Assembly: GCA_002410555.1 (NCBI GenBank)
Contig: DHSR01000080.1
Coordinates: forward strand, 1-62,048
Direction of reading: 5' to 3'
Origin: Bacteroidales bacterium UBA5281
GTDB taxonomy: Bacteria > Bacteroidota > Bacteroidia > Bacteroidales > Lentimicrobiaceae
Length of the DNA: 62,048 nucleotides
Shown here: positions 46,000-54,732 of the stretch, one piece after another
Layout of the letters: the number at the start of each line of letters is the position of its first letter
How positions within the stretch are numbered: position 1 is the first letter of the stretch
Program-made: the position numbers and the translations under genes
The notes under the pieces: model-generated
Database searches by the model: none
Told to the model about the DNA's origin: nothing
Seen by the model: only the letters and a program-made list of their open reading frames with translations

Positions 46000-46292
46000 A
46001 TGAAAAGACTTCCATTGTTTTAATGCTCCTTATTGCGCTTAGTTACATTAGCTGTACTCATTATTATTATATCCCGAATGCTCAGAATGTTCCATTGTTT
46101 AAAGAAAAAAATGAATTTCATGGAAGCATAGCAGTTGGTGGAGAACAATAAATTTCTACAACTGAGGTCCAGGCGGCATACGCTGTTACTGATAATCTGG
46201 CTTTAATGACAAATTTTGCTTCAGCAAGAGGCGGTGAAAAATCAGATAATAATTGAGGTAAGGGAAAATACCTTGAGGGCGATTACGCATAG
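46000..46292 (+). pseudogene. Decayed outer-membrane lipoprotein/beta-barrel gene
   Basis: The ATG at 46000 runs only seven codons to a stop. Shifting frame at about 46020 recovers LLIALSYISCTHYYYIPNAQ (a lipobox-like end with a Cys), then NVPLFKEKNEFHGSIAVGGE, a TAA at 46149, ISTTEVQAAYAVTDNLALMT, a TGA at 46254, GKGKYLEGDYA and a TAG at 46290. That text resembles the N-terminus of a family of Bacteroidota outer-membrane proteins that I know as hypothetical. The gene therefore has one frameshift, at least two in-frame stops and has lost its C-terminal half. The upstream promoter is still recognisable. Confidence 0.75.
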
Positions 46293-46392
46293 ATTTTGGT
46301 GTCAATGACTGTTTTATTCAGGCCGGTGAAACAATCTGTATGGCGGGATGGTGGCCCTGTTGTCAAATAACATCAATAATAGCGAATTTTTT

Positions 46393-46701
46393 ATGAAACA
46401 CATTTCAGCGTTTTTTTCAATGGTTTTATTATCGGCACTAATGTTTGTGTCTTGTTCAACAGCGAAAAAGATTAGTGGTTCAGAAAGGGATGGTTTAACA
46501 TTTGAAACAGCCATAATCGCTAAATCTATTAATTCCGAGTATGAATGGATAAGAAATAACTATCCTGATAGTCAGATAGAAGCGCAGATTTTGACTAATC
46601 ATAAAGGGAAGCATTACGATGTTTTAACCATCGGATTGCCTTCCGGTGAAAAGAAAAATATTTATTTCGATATTTCGGGATTTTTCGGCAAGAAATTTTA
46701 G
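46393..46701 (+). CDS. Small hypothetical lipoprotein
   Basis: This 102-residue protein has a lipoprotein signal (MKHISAFFSMVLLSALMFVSC, Cys21) followed by a compact domain (ETAIIAKSINSEYEWIRNNY, then LPSGEKKNIYFDISGFFGKK). I do not recognise the family. Similar small lipoproteins occur in Bacteroidota. The frame opens at 46348, but the ATG at 46393 gives the signal directly. It follows the pseudogene by 100 bases and may once have been transcribed with it. Confidence 0.72.
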   Translation: MKHISAFFSMVLLSALMFVSCSTAKKISGSERDGLTFETAIIAKSINSEYEWIRNNYPDSQIEAQILTNHKGKHYDVLTIGLPSGEKKNIYFDISGFFGKKF

Positions 46702-46744
46702 ATACTTTTTTACGGTTTGAGCATACCTCCTAAGGTGATTAAGA

Positions 46745-47239
46745 TTACTCCGTCGCCTGCCTTTGGTTAACAGGGCCCCAAAAGGCGCGCATCTGGACAA
46801 TTTTACCTTCCTCATCAAAGCGGAATACATCAATAATGTCAGTTATTGTAGGTATGCTGTTCACTTCCATCAGCAACTGAAAAGGAAATGCGGCTTCCAT
46901 ACCGGCCACACGCACCGGGCCGGTACGCTTGAGTTTCAGATCAATATTCACCGCACCGGAATAAAATTCCCGCAAACCGGCTTTGCCGGATATTATTTTA
47001 CTGCCTACCGGATCTTCAACACTGCCATTGTCAGCGAATAACGACAGTATGCCTTCCAGATTCTTTTCGTTTAAAAAACGAATGTAGTTGTCCACTACTT
47101 CTGTATAATGCTGAATTTTCATCGTGCTGTCTCTTTTAATCAGATTTTCCGGTGTGTGACTGTTGTTGCTAAAAGCAACGCTGCTATTTACTGTGAGCAC
47201 AGCCAAAACGAGAGCCTTTAATAAATTTTTTGGAGTCAT
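46745..47239 (-). CDS. Ketosteroid isomerase-like protein with signal peptide
   Basis: This 164-residue protein has a signal peptide-like N-terminus (about 1-23) and an NTF2/SnoaL fold. It aligns well with bacterial delta-5-3-ketosteroid isomerase: FADNGSVEDPVGS and IIDVFRFDEEGKIVQMRAFW are nearly family consensus. The expected catalytic residues are all in place: Tyr52 in DNYIRFLN, Asp76 in VEDPVGS and Asp137 in IDVFRF, corresponding to Tyr14, Asp38 and Asp99 of the Comamonas enzyme. Characterised KSI enzymes are cytoplasmic; an alternative start at Met40 (47122) would remove the signal and give a normal-length KSI. The true substrate is unknown; steroids are only suggested. Confidence 0.78.
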   Translation of the reverse strand: MTPKNLLKALVLAVLTVNSSVAFSNNSHTPENLIKRDSTMKIQHYTEVVDNYIRFLNEKNLEGILSLFADNGSVEDPVGSKIISGKAGLREFYSGAVNIDLKLKRTGPVRVAGMEAAFPFQLLMEVNSIPTITDIIDVFRFDEEGKIVQMRAFWGPVNQRQATE

Positions 47240-47348
47240 ATGCTTGCCATGCTGTTGATGCTTTTAGTGTAAGTATAAGCGCATATTTGAAAAATGTACA
47301 ATCCTTGGCGATGGGCGGCAAAAGAATATTACCAGTTAACCGAACCAA

Positions 47349-50300
47349 TTATCTTGCTCCCAGGGTAATCGGGATAATTTCCGTCTTTCCGTTACGTACT
47401 ATTTTTAACTCTACCACATCACCGGGATTATGCAGCTTAAGGGTGTTGGAGTATGCCTTTAAGTCGTCAAGATCATTGCCATTAAGAGCAATGATGATAT
47501 CACCGGCTTTCAATCCTGCTTTTTCACCTGCTGAACCTTCCATCACTGAAGATATCTTAACCCCTTTGCCTGTGAAAGAAAAGTCAGGAACAGAGCCGGT
47601 AGAAGCTTCACGCCGGGTTGGTTGTTCTGAGGCAGAGGTACTGCCCGCTTCTGATGCCTGTCCTGTAAAAGTCAGGGGTGTATCCCTATCAGCAAGATAC
47701 AGCAGTACCTCTTTGGTAACCGTAGCTACTTTGACCAGGCCTTTACCATCAATTTTTTCCTTTGTATCGGTTGGGCGATGGTAATTCGCAGTGGCGCCGG
47801 TAAACAATTGTACCCCAGGTATTCCTTTTTCAATAAAGGCAACCTGGTCACTGGCATCCAGTTCCTGTTGAATGACTTCAGATTTAATGCCGGTAGTATA
47901 ATCGGTACCCATAAAAATAAATTTCCACTCTTTGGCAGAATTGCCATTAAGTACCATTAATTTTTTATCGAATAAGGAGCCATCCGTATCCAGGTTAATA
48001 TTGGCTATGATTTCTCCGGGAAAATAATTTTTGGCCTGACCAATAAAATACCGTGAACCAATTAAACCGGCTTCTTCACCCGTAAAAGCAACAAAAACTA
48101 TTGTACGCTTTGGTTTAACTGAGGTGCCCATTGTTCTGGCCAGTTCCAGCAATATAGAAACCCCGCTGGCATTGTCATCAGCTCCATAATGGATCTTGCC
48201 TTCATCTCCTTTATGTGCATCGGGCCATCCCATACCAAGGTGGTCATAATGTGCGGAGACTACAACCGGATGGTTCATTAGGTCCTTATCAGTACCCTGG
48301 ATGACTCCTATTACATTCTTCATCCTCATTTTGTCCTTATCAGAAAAAGTATGGGAAAACTCCTGAAAATAACTATTTTCAAGAGGAGCTAAACCATAAA
48401 TTTTAAATTTACGGGCTATATAGTTAGCAGCAGAATCCAGTTCCGGAGTTCCCAGGCCACGGCCCTTCAATGCCTCAGAGGCCAGATAATCTATATGATC
48501 CATCATCTTTTTTTCGGAAAACAAAGGGTCGAAAGTGGCCAGCGCGGTTCTTTTTTCAACCGTAGAAAGATCAGTAGCACCTCCAGAAAAAAGCTTTATC
48601 AAAGGAGAACCGGAAACAGGCCACTCTCCTTTGGCAACATTAGCCGGCTCAGCACCTTCAAAACCCAGGTAGCTATACTTACCGTAGTGAGGAAGTTTCC
48701 TTACCAATCCCTCAATAGCATCTTTATTGTCGATGGCAATAAAGGCCATGCTGAAATTGCTGTTTTGAGGATTAAATACTGTAAAAACAAAGCTGTGGTT
48801 TGTTTTTGGAAAGTTTCGATGGTCGAAAATAACCGAGTCGCCCAAAATAGAAGATTTATTTTTTGAGATGGTTGCTTGAATTGCCTCTGCAAACCTGTTT
48901 TCAAAACCAATAATCCAGACAGTTTTATTTTTTGGCAAATCTGTTACTTCATTGTCGAAAACAATATCAAACTGATTTGGGTTCATTGTATTCCATCGCT
49001 CAATAAAATCGCTATATATGGATTGTTTGTCTGGGCCGGCTTTGGAAGGTAAAACAACCAAATTATCCCTGCTTGCCAGTATTTTAGACCAGGTAGGGGG
49101 TACTTCCAGAGGATCCATAATTCTGAAGACATCGTATTGTGGATCCACCTCCAGTTTTAAAGGCTCATCCAAAAGCATAAACTCAAATTTTTGAATCTTT
49201 TTTGTCATATTAACCACAAAAGTTTTTACCCCATTTTTAGTAGCAATCCCAACAGGGATATCCACATTGAATGGGTCAACGGATTGTTTTTGTTCAAGTG
49301 TTAATGAAACCTTGTAATCTGGGTTGTCTTTAATAAAAGTTGCCTCTTTTATTCCTATCTCAGGTGCACCGGTGCGGGTAAGCCATTGGGTAAAAAATGT
49401 CTGTAAATCTTTTTGGGTAACCAATTCAAACGATTTTTGAATGTCCTGAAAAGAAGCAACTCTAAACCTGAACTCATTGTAAAAATGGACAAAACTCTTT
49501 TTAAAAGCCTCATCACCCACTTTTAGCCTGAGCATATGCCACATCATCAGCGATTTGCCATATCCAATGGCTTCGGAGGCGGCACTATTCCGGGAGATGA
49601 AACGATTAAGCGGAAAATCATTGCCGGGATTAACCACATTGGTGAATTTTTGAAGTATGGCCCGGCGATATTCTTCACCCTGACCTCTTTGTTCACTGAT
49701 AAGGTGGTCTGCACCATATGCGGTAATGCCTTCGCACCAGTTGCCTTTCTCAAAATTAACATATACACTGTTTCCCCACCAATTGTGTAGCAATTCATGC
49801 GGATAGGACGAGTGCAATATGAAGGGAAAGCGGATAATTTTCTCGCCCAGTAAGGTAAATGAGGGCATGCCGTATCCTGTTTCCCAGAAATTTTCTACCA
49901 ACGCAAATTTACTATATGGATAAGATCCAATCAACTTTTGGTACATATCCATATACTGTCCGGTAACTTCAAGATATTTATTGGCCAGTGCCTCATCGGG
50001 TGTGCGCAGAAAAGCCATGGCATGTATACCATTGCTCATTTCATATGCGTATTCGATGAAACGGGCACCAATCAGAAATATTTCCTCCTGTGGATGTTCA
50101 CAAATCCAGGTGTCGTAATGCCTGCCTTCTGATGTAGCCTCATCAAGGCGCTTGCCCTGCGAAACGCTCTTCCATCCCTGGGGCAGGGAGGTGGTCATTT
50201 GAAACGTAACCAGGCGATCATTGAAACTGGGAACCCAGTGGGTGGATCCTGCAAGATAAATCCCCGAATCACTAATTATACCAGATGTTTCGCTGAAACC

Positions 50301-50702
50301 GCGGGCATAATCCTCCTCACTTTGAGAAAACGAGAAATTCACGTTTCCCTCATAGTTGATGACAAAATACTTCGAGTCTTTATCCAGTATGAGCTTCCAT
50401 TTGTTAAGTTTTACCTTTGTGTTTTCTCCACCGTTATCACGATCCATACCTACATCATTGGATTTGAAGGTGCCCGCTAGTTGTTCGGCTTTCACATTAG
50501 AAGAAAATGATAGAATTTTAAGTGCTGAATTTAATGTGATTAAGATTTCTTTTTCACTTAAAACCAATATGGAGTCGGTGACCTTTATGTGCGATTGGGC
50601 AGGGTCCAACTGAACATCTAAAATATGATGAAGAGCACTTTTTTGAGGAAAACTGCTTATCGAAATGAATATAAATAAACTTAAAACCAGGATTCTTTTC
50701 AT
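47349..50702 (-). CDS. Exported M1-like aminopeptidase fused to M28 peptidase and PDZ domain
   Basis: This 1117-residue protein starts with a signal peptide (about 1-18). The M1-like part has the zinc motif HELLHNWWGN (H302, E303, H306) and a downstream glutamate in NWCEGITAYG; the usual GAMEN loop is replaced by GYGMPSF. From about residue 750 comes an M28 aminopeptidase domain with SAHYDHLG, ADDNASG, FTGEEAGLIGS, NLDTDG and NYHRPTDT, the full two-zinc set. The last 70 residues are a PDZ domain (EKAGLKAGDIIIALNG). The frame opens at 50747 but the ATG at 50702 gives the signal directly. It is probably periplasmic or surface-linked and trims peptides from the N-terminus; there is no T9SS sorting domain. 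Confidence 0.9.
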   Translation of the reverse strand: MKRILVLSLFIFISISSFPQKSALHHILDVQLDPAQSHIKVTDSILVLSEKEILITLNSALKILSFSSNVKAEQLAGTFKSNDVGMDRDNGGENTKVKLNKWKLILDKDSKYFVINYEGNVNFSFSQSEEDYARGFSETSGIISDSGIYLAGSTHWVPSFNDRLVTFQMTTSLPQGWKSVSQGKRLDEATSEGRHYDTWICEHPQEEIFLIGARFIEYAYEMSNGIHAMAFLRTPDEALANKYLEVTGQYMDMYQKLIGSYPYSKFALVENFWETGYGMPSFTLLGEKIIRFPFILHSSYPHELLHNWWGNSVYVNFEKGNWCEGITAYGADHLISEQRGQGEEYRRAILQKFTNVVNPGNDFPLNRFISRNSAASEAIGYGKSLMMWHMLRLKVGDEAFKKSFVHFYNEFRFRVASFQDIQKSFELVTQKDLQTFFTQWLTRTGAPEIGIKEATFIKDNPDYKVSLTLEQKQSVDPFNVDIPVGIATKNGVKTFVVNMTKKIQKFEFMLLDEPLKLEVDPQYDVFRIMDPLEVPPTWSKILASRDNLVVLPSKAGPDKQSIYSDFIERWNTMNPNQFDIVFDNEVTDLPKNKTVWIIGFENRFAEAIQATISKNKSSILGDSVIFDHRNFPKTNHSFVFTVFNPQNSNFSMAFIAIDNKDAIEGLVRKLPHYGKYSYLGFEGAEPANVAKGEWPVSGSPLIKLFSGGATDLSTVEKRTALATFDPLFSEKKMMDHIDYLASEALKGRGLGTPELDSAANYIARKFKIYGLAPLENSYFQEFSHTFSDKDKMRMKNVIGVIQGTDKDLMNHPVVVSAHYDHLGMGWPDAHKGDEGKIHYGADDNASGVSILLELARTMGTSVKPKRTIVFVAFTGEEAGLIGSRYFIGQAKNYFPGEIIANINLDTDGSLFDKKLMVLNGNSAKEWKFIFMGTDYTTGIKSEVIQQELDASDQVAFIEKGIPGVQLFTGATANYHRPTDTKEKIDGKGLVKVATVTKEVLLYLADRDTPLTFTGQASEAGSTSASEQPTRREASTGSVPDFSFTGKGVKISSVMEGSAGEKAGLKAGDIIIALNGNDLDDLKAYSNTLKLHNPGDVVELKIVRNGKTEIIPITLGAR

Positions 50703-50734
50703 TGTTTTGGTGTGTTTTATGCTGATATGGTTTG

Positions 50735-50742
50735 CAAAAGTA
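50735..50742 (-). promoter_or_regulatory. -7 box for the M1-M28 peptidase gene (TACTTTTG on the minus strand)
   Basis: An exact TAnnTTTG match 32 bases upstream of the ATG at 50702. Confidence 0.45.
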
Positions 50743-51130
50743 GGCATTCCCAGAATAACTTTTAAAATCGGGGCAGTTGATCATTCTGATTGCAAAAAGT
50801 GATTTTGCCTTTAGAAATATTGAATAAAATGATCATTTATACTGATTTTACAATAGTATTTGTAACCTGAAAAGAGCACGGATTGCAGCCATTCGAGAAA
50901 TATGGTCTTGATAAATAACCGCTTCTGACTTTCAAAGCAACCTGAATGATTTTATGGGGACAAGTTTGATATTATAGTACACCATAAGATGAACTTCATT
51001 TAAAAAGTTAAATTATCAACGTATGTTTGCATCAGAAATATAGATTTAGAGTAAAACCTTTTTAATTTTTTTAACAAACTGTCGTCGTTTGTCAGAAATT
51101 ACTATTTTTGTGTTTTCAAAGCACCTTATA

Positions 51131-51163
51131 TTGGGGTTAAAAATAATAATCTGCGTATTTTTG
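51131..51163 (+). promoter_or_regulatory. Promoter of porP and possibly the T9SS operon
   Basis: TTG at 51131-51133 and TATTTTTG at 51156-51163 with a 22-base spacer. The porP start is 129 bases downstream. A second, TTG-less TATTTTTG box lies at 51103-51110. Confidence 0.55.
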
Positions 51164-51292
51164 GGTTATAAGTAAGAGCGTTGAAAGAAGTGCGTCAACA
51201 ATGATCAGTTTTTTTTCTGTCACAGGGAAACTTTTTAAGAATTTGAACATTAATCTTAGCGACAATATTATGTTGCTGACCATGTGATCTGT

Positions 51293-52270
51293 ATGAAAGT
51301 GCGCCGGGGAATCTTACATTATGCATCAGGTATTTTGCGGAATGCTTTTCTGCTGACAATGCTATGGGTTGTTTGTGCTACTGAAGTGTCTGCCCAACAG
51401 GAGCCTCAGTTTACCCTGAACATGTTCAATCACATGTCAGTTAATCCCGGATATGCCGGACTGCGTGAAGCCATCTGCGTTACAGGAATAATGCGTCAGC
51501 AATGGATTGGTATTGAAGATGATGAAGGCACAAGAGTTTCACCAGAAACTTTTGTAGTTTCAGGAGATTCCCCCATCAGGATTTTAAGGGGTGGGGTGTC
51601 ACTAACGGTGATGCAGGATAAAATTGGTTATTTTCAGGACATATACGTTAAGCTTGGTTATGCTTATCACCTGAATGTAGGCGAGGGGAAACTGGGTATT
51701 GGCCTGAATGCTGCTTTTTTAAACAAGTCGTTGGATTTTGGCAAGTTTAAACCTGTTGATGATGATCCTATTCTTAAAGGTGGTTCAGAAAGTACTATGT
51801 TTACCGATATTTCGCTCGGAGCTTTTTACATACAACCCGGAGGGCTTTATTTTGGTCTTTCCTCTACTCAACTGCTTGAAGGCGCACGTGAACTCGGCAC
51901 CAGTGTTGATTTTGAGCTTAGACGACATTACTACGGAACTGCCGGATATGAATTGAGCTGGTTGCGTAACCCTGCTTTTGTACTTGTGCCATCAGTATTT
52001 GCCAAATACGATGGCACTACGGCTCAGGTTGATTTGAATGCCCGGTTGATTTATAATGATAAATTCTGGGGAGGTCTCTCTTATCGTTTCCAGGATGCTG
52101 CCGCTGTAATGGTGGGCATGAGTGTGAAAGATTTGAGTTTTGGCTATGCATACGACATACCCTTGTCGAAGATTGGTGGAGCCGGTTCTCATGAAATTAT
52201 GCTCAGGTATTGTTTTAAACTGGAATTGGAAAAATCAGGCCGAAGTTTTAGGAATACACGGTTCCTTTAA
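51293..52270 (+). CDS. porP: PorP/SprF-family T9SS outer-membrane protein
   Basis: This 325-residue outer-membrane protein has a signal peptide (about 1-33, ending EVSAQQ) and the PorP/SprF start FTLNMFNHMSVNPGYAG. The remainder is alternating beta-strand with aromatic ends (SLGAFYIQPGGLYFGLS, GLSYRFQDAAAVMVGMSV), as in a beta-barrel. PorP is a required outer-membrane component of type IX secretion and lies directly upstream of gldKLMN, as in Porphyromonas. A GTG three codons upstream (51284) is an alternative start. Genomes often hold many SprF paralogues, but this one is the operon-linked copy. Confidence 0.9.
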   Translation: MKVRRGILHYASGILRNAFLLTMLWVVCATEVSAQQEPQFTLNMFNHMSVNPGYAGLREAICVTGIMRQQWIGIEDDEGTRVSPETFVVSGDSPIRILRGGVSLTVMQDKIGYFQDIYVKLGYAYHLNVGEGKLGIGLNAAFLNKSLDFGKFKPVDDDPILKGGSESTMFTDISLGAFYIQPGGLYFGLSSTQLLEGARELGTSVDFELRRHYYGTAGYELSWLRNPAFVLVPSVFAKYDGTTAQVDLNARLIYNDKFWGGLSYRFQDAAAVMVGMSVKDLSFGYAYDIPLSKIGGAGSHEIMLRYCFKLELEKSGRSFRNTRFL

Positions 52271-52278
52271 CAAAAATA

Positions 52279-52308
52279 TTGTTTTGAAATAATATATTGC
52301 TATTTTTG
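52279..52308 (+). promoter_or_regulatory. Second promoter before gldK
   Basis: TTG at 52279-52281 and TATTTTTG at 52301-52308 with a 19-base spacer, starting eight bases after the porP stop. It would let gldK and the following genes be transcribed apart from porP. Confidence 0.6.
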
Positions 52309-52384
52309 TCGAACTTAAAAACGGAAACTTATGGATAATAAATCAAACCATATTCCGTTATTTGCATTAAACTCAGGAACAAAC

Positions 52385-53740
52385 ATGAAAAAACTCTTCA
52401 ACTACGTGATCGTTGCGCTAATACTGAGCAGCTGCGGAAACTCAGGCAACGGAGAATTGGTAGGTGTAAAAAAGCGTGAGAAATTCTATCAGCCCGATCC
52501 CTTTGGGATGGCTTATATCCCTATGGGAAGCTTCACTATGGGAGTGGGTGATCAGGATGTCCCTTATGCACACATTAATGATCCCCGCACCGTTTCGGTG
52601 AGTGCATTCTATATGGATGAAACTGAAATCACCAACAATGAATATAGACAGTTTGTATACTGGGTGAGGGATTCCATTGCCCGTCGTAAACTGGGTGATA
52701 TCAATCCGGAGAATTACCTCATCGAAGAAAACAAGAAAACAGGCGAGGTGTATGACCCACCTTTCCTTAACTGGAAAACCCAGATCAAATGGAATGGGGA
52801 AGACGAACGTGCAGCGCTTGAAGATATGTTCTTGCCTGAGCACGAGCGTTATTTCCGTAAAAAAGAAATAGATACCCGTAAACTATTCTATGAATATTTC
52901 TGGGTAGACTATAAAGCAGCCGCAGGTAAAGACTATTCAGATGGCGATCCTGTGAATGCTGGTCTGGCCAATCGGCCCCAGGGTTTGAAAGACCGTTCTC
53001 TGTATGTTCGCAAGGAAATCATCAATGTTTATCCCGATACCCTTGCATGGATTCATGACTTCGCATATGCATACAATGATCCCATGACAGAACGTTATTT
53101 CTGGCATCCGGCCTACGATAATTATCCTGTAGTAGGGGTAAACTGGAAACAGGCCAAGGCTTTCAGCATCTGGCGTACCGAATTGTTGCGTGCCCATTTG
53201 ATGAGCAAAGGCAATGCGGTAGTAAATGAATTCAGACTGCCTACTGAAGCTGAATGGGAATGGGCTGCCAGGGGTGGAAATTCATTTAGTCCTTATCCAT
53301 GGGGTGGACCTTACACCAGAAATGAAAAAGGTTGTTTCCTGGCGAATTTCAAACCTCTGCGTGGTAATTATGTGGACGATGGCGGTTTAACGCCTGTTAT
53401 TGTGGCCCATTATCCGGCCAACGACTTCGGCCTGTATGATATGGCCGGCAACGTGGCAGAGTGGACCAATGATGCTTTTGATGAAAGTACCTATAATTTT
53501 GCATGGGATATGAATCCTTCATACAATTACAATGCTAAAGATAGTGATCCCACTGCCCTCAAGCGTAAAGTGGTACGCGGCGGGTCATGGAAAGACATTT
53601 CATATTATCTGCAGGTGAATTCCCGCAGTTATGAATTCCAGGATACTTCCAAATGTTACATTGGATTCCGTTGTGTACAAAACTTCATGGGTCGTCAAAA
53701 AGATGATAATCCGGCGCGGGCATCGAAAATTTACAACTAA
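52385..53740 (+). CDS. gldK: T9SS ring lipoprotein GldK/PorK
   Basis: This 451-residue protein has a lipoprotein signal (MKKLFNYVIVALILSSC) and a formylglycine-generating-enzyme-like (SUMF1) domain: FGMAYIPMGSFTMGVGD, YMDETEITNNEYRQFV, LPTEAEWEWAARGG, GLYDMAGNVAEWTND and VRGGSWKD. That combination is specific to GldK/PorK, which with GldN forms the large periplasmic ring attached to the outer membrane. The catalytic cysteines of true sulfatase-activating enzymes are not expected here. An ATG 18 codons upstream (52331) keeps the frame but buries the lipoprotein signal, so 52385 is used. Confidence 0.95.
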   Translation: MKKLFNYVIVALILSSCGNSGNGELVGVKKREKFYQPDPFGMAYIPMGSFTMGVGDQDVPYAHINDPRTVSVSAFYMDETEITNNEYRQFVYWVRDSIARRKLGDINPENYLIEENKKTGEVYDPPFLNWKTQIKWNGEDERAALEDMFLPEHERYFRKKEIDTRKLFYEYFWVDYKAAAGKDYSDGDPVNAGLANRPQGLKDRSLYVRKEIINVYPDTLAWIHDFAYAYNDPMTERYFWHPAYDNYPVVGVNWKQAKAFSIWRTELLRAHLMSKGNAVVNEFRLPTEAEWEWAARGGNSFSPYPWGGPYTRNEKGCFLANFKPLRGNYVDDGGLTPVIVAHYPANDFGLYDMAGNVAEWTNDAFDESTYNFAWDMNPSYNYNAKDSDPTALKRKVVRGGSWKDISYYLQVNSRSYEFQDTSKCYIGFRCVQNFMGRQKDDNPARASKIYN

Positions 53741-53748
53741 TTGCACAT

Positions 53749-53756
53749 TACTTTTG
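53749..53756 (+). promoter_or_regulatory. Possible -7 box (TACTTTTG) before gldL
   Basis: An exact TAnnTTTG match 67 bases before the gldL ATG, without a spaced TTG box. It may be chance in this AT-rich gap. Confidence 0.3.
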
Positions 53757-53823
53757 TATTTTTCTTAAATAAAAACAAAACACTTTTACTCATTAATCAC
53801 TTAACAACTAACAAAAAACGATC

Positions 53824-54684
53824 ATGGGATTGAAAAACTTAGTCAGAGGAAGGGGATTCAGGAACTTCATGGCAAAACTTTACGGCTGGGGTGCCGCAGT
53901 AGTTATTCTGGGTGCATTATTTAAAATTAATCACTATCCGTATGCCAATGAAATGCTCATTGTTGGATTGGGCACGGAAGCCATTATTTTCTTCTTTTCG
54001 GCATTTGAGCCCCCACACGTAGAACCTGACTGGAGTCTGGTTTATCCTGAATTTGCCTACTTATATCATGGAGGCGAAGAACCTAAAACTACTGCTAAGG
54101 GTGGCGGTAAAACACCTACCCAGGAACTTGACCAGATGCTTGAAAAGGCTAAAATCGGCCCGGAGCTAATGAATAGCCTTGGTGAAGGGTTGAGGAATCT
54201 GAGTGTAAATGCCAGTAAAATGGCTGATCTTTCAAATGCTGCTGTGGCAACCAACGATTATACCCGCAACCTGAGTAATGCCGCAAAATCAGTGAATGAG
54301 CTAACGCTTACCACCGCTAAAGCCAATGAATCAGCTACGCAATTGTCTAGTGCATATCAGCAATCTGCACAAAGCCTGACCAAATCAATTGAGAAATTTG
54401 ACTTTTCCGGCCTTGACAATAAAACCTATAGTGAACAATTACAGAAAATCGGTAACAATCTTGCCGCACTGAATGCAGTTTATGAGTTACAGCTTAAAAA
54501 TTCCAATACACATCTGGAAGATACCAATAAACTGCATACAAGCATAAATCAGTACCTTACCAGCATGACCGGCTCAAGTGAAGACCTGAACCGCTATCGT
54601 CAGGAACTGGATACGCTTACCAAAAAAGTGGCTGCGCTCAATAACGTATATGGCAACATGCTTGCTGCCATGAATGTAAGATAA
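53824..54684 (+). CDS. gldL: T9SS motor protein GldL/PorL
   Basis: This 286-residue inner-membrane protein has two N-terminal helices (about 20-36 and 44-61) and a long cytoplasmic helical tail rich in Ala, Asn and Ser. The second helix carries the membrane-buried glutamate (E52 in VGLGTEAIIFFF) that matches the proton-path residue of GldL (Glu49 in Flavobacterium). With GldM it forms the rotary, proton-driven motor that powers secretion and, in gliding species, movement. Order and spacing between gldK and gldM are canonical. Confidence 0.95.
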   Translation: MGLKNLVRGRGFRNFMAKLYGWGAAVVILGALFKINHYPYANEMLIVGLGTEAIIFFFSAFEPPHVEPDWSLVYPEFAYLYHGGEEPKTTAKGGGKTPTQELDQMLEKAKIGPELMNSLGEGLRNLSVNASKMADLSNAAVATNDYTRNLSNAAKSVNELTLTTAKANESATQLSSAYQQSAQSLTKSIEKFDFSGLDNKTYSEQLQKIGNNLAALNAVYELQLKNSNTHLEDTNKLHTSINQYLTSMTGSSEDLNRYRQELDTLTKKVAALNNVYGNMLAAMNVR

Positions 54685-54732
54685 TTGAGCCGTATTAACT
54701 GATTTTCAAACTCAATATTATAAAAATTTACT

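Larger units (their letters stand above)
50703..51292. other. Divergent intergenic region upstream of the T9SS genes
   Basis: No gene is seen in these 590 bases. They hold the minus-strand -7 box of the peptidase gene and, on the plus strand, TATTTTTG at 51103-51110 and a full promoter at 51131-51163. About 130 bases of leader then precede porP. The remainder is AT-rich without repeats. Confidence 0.55.
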
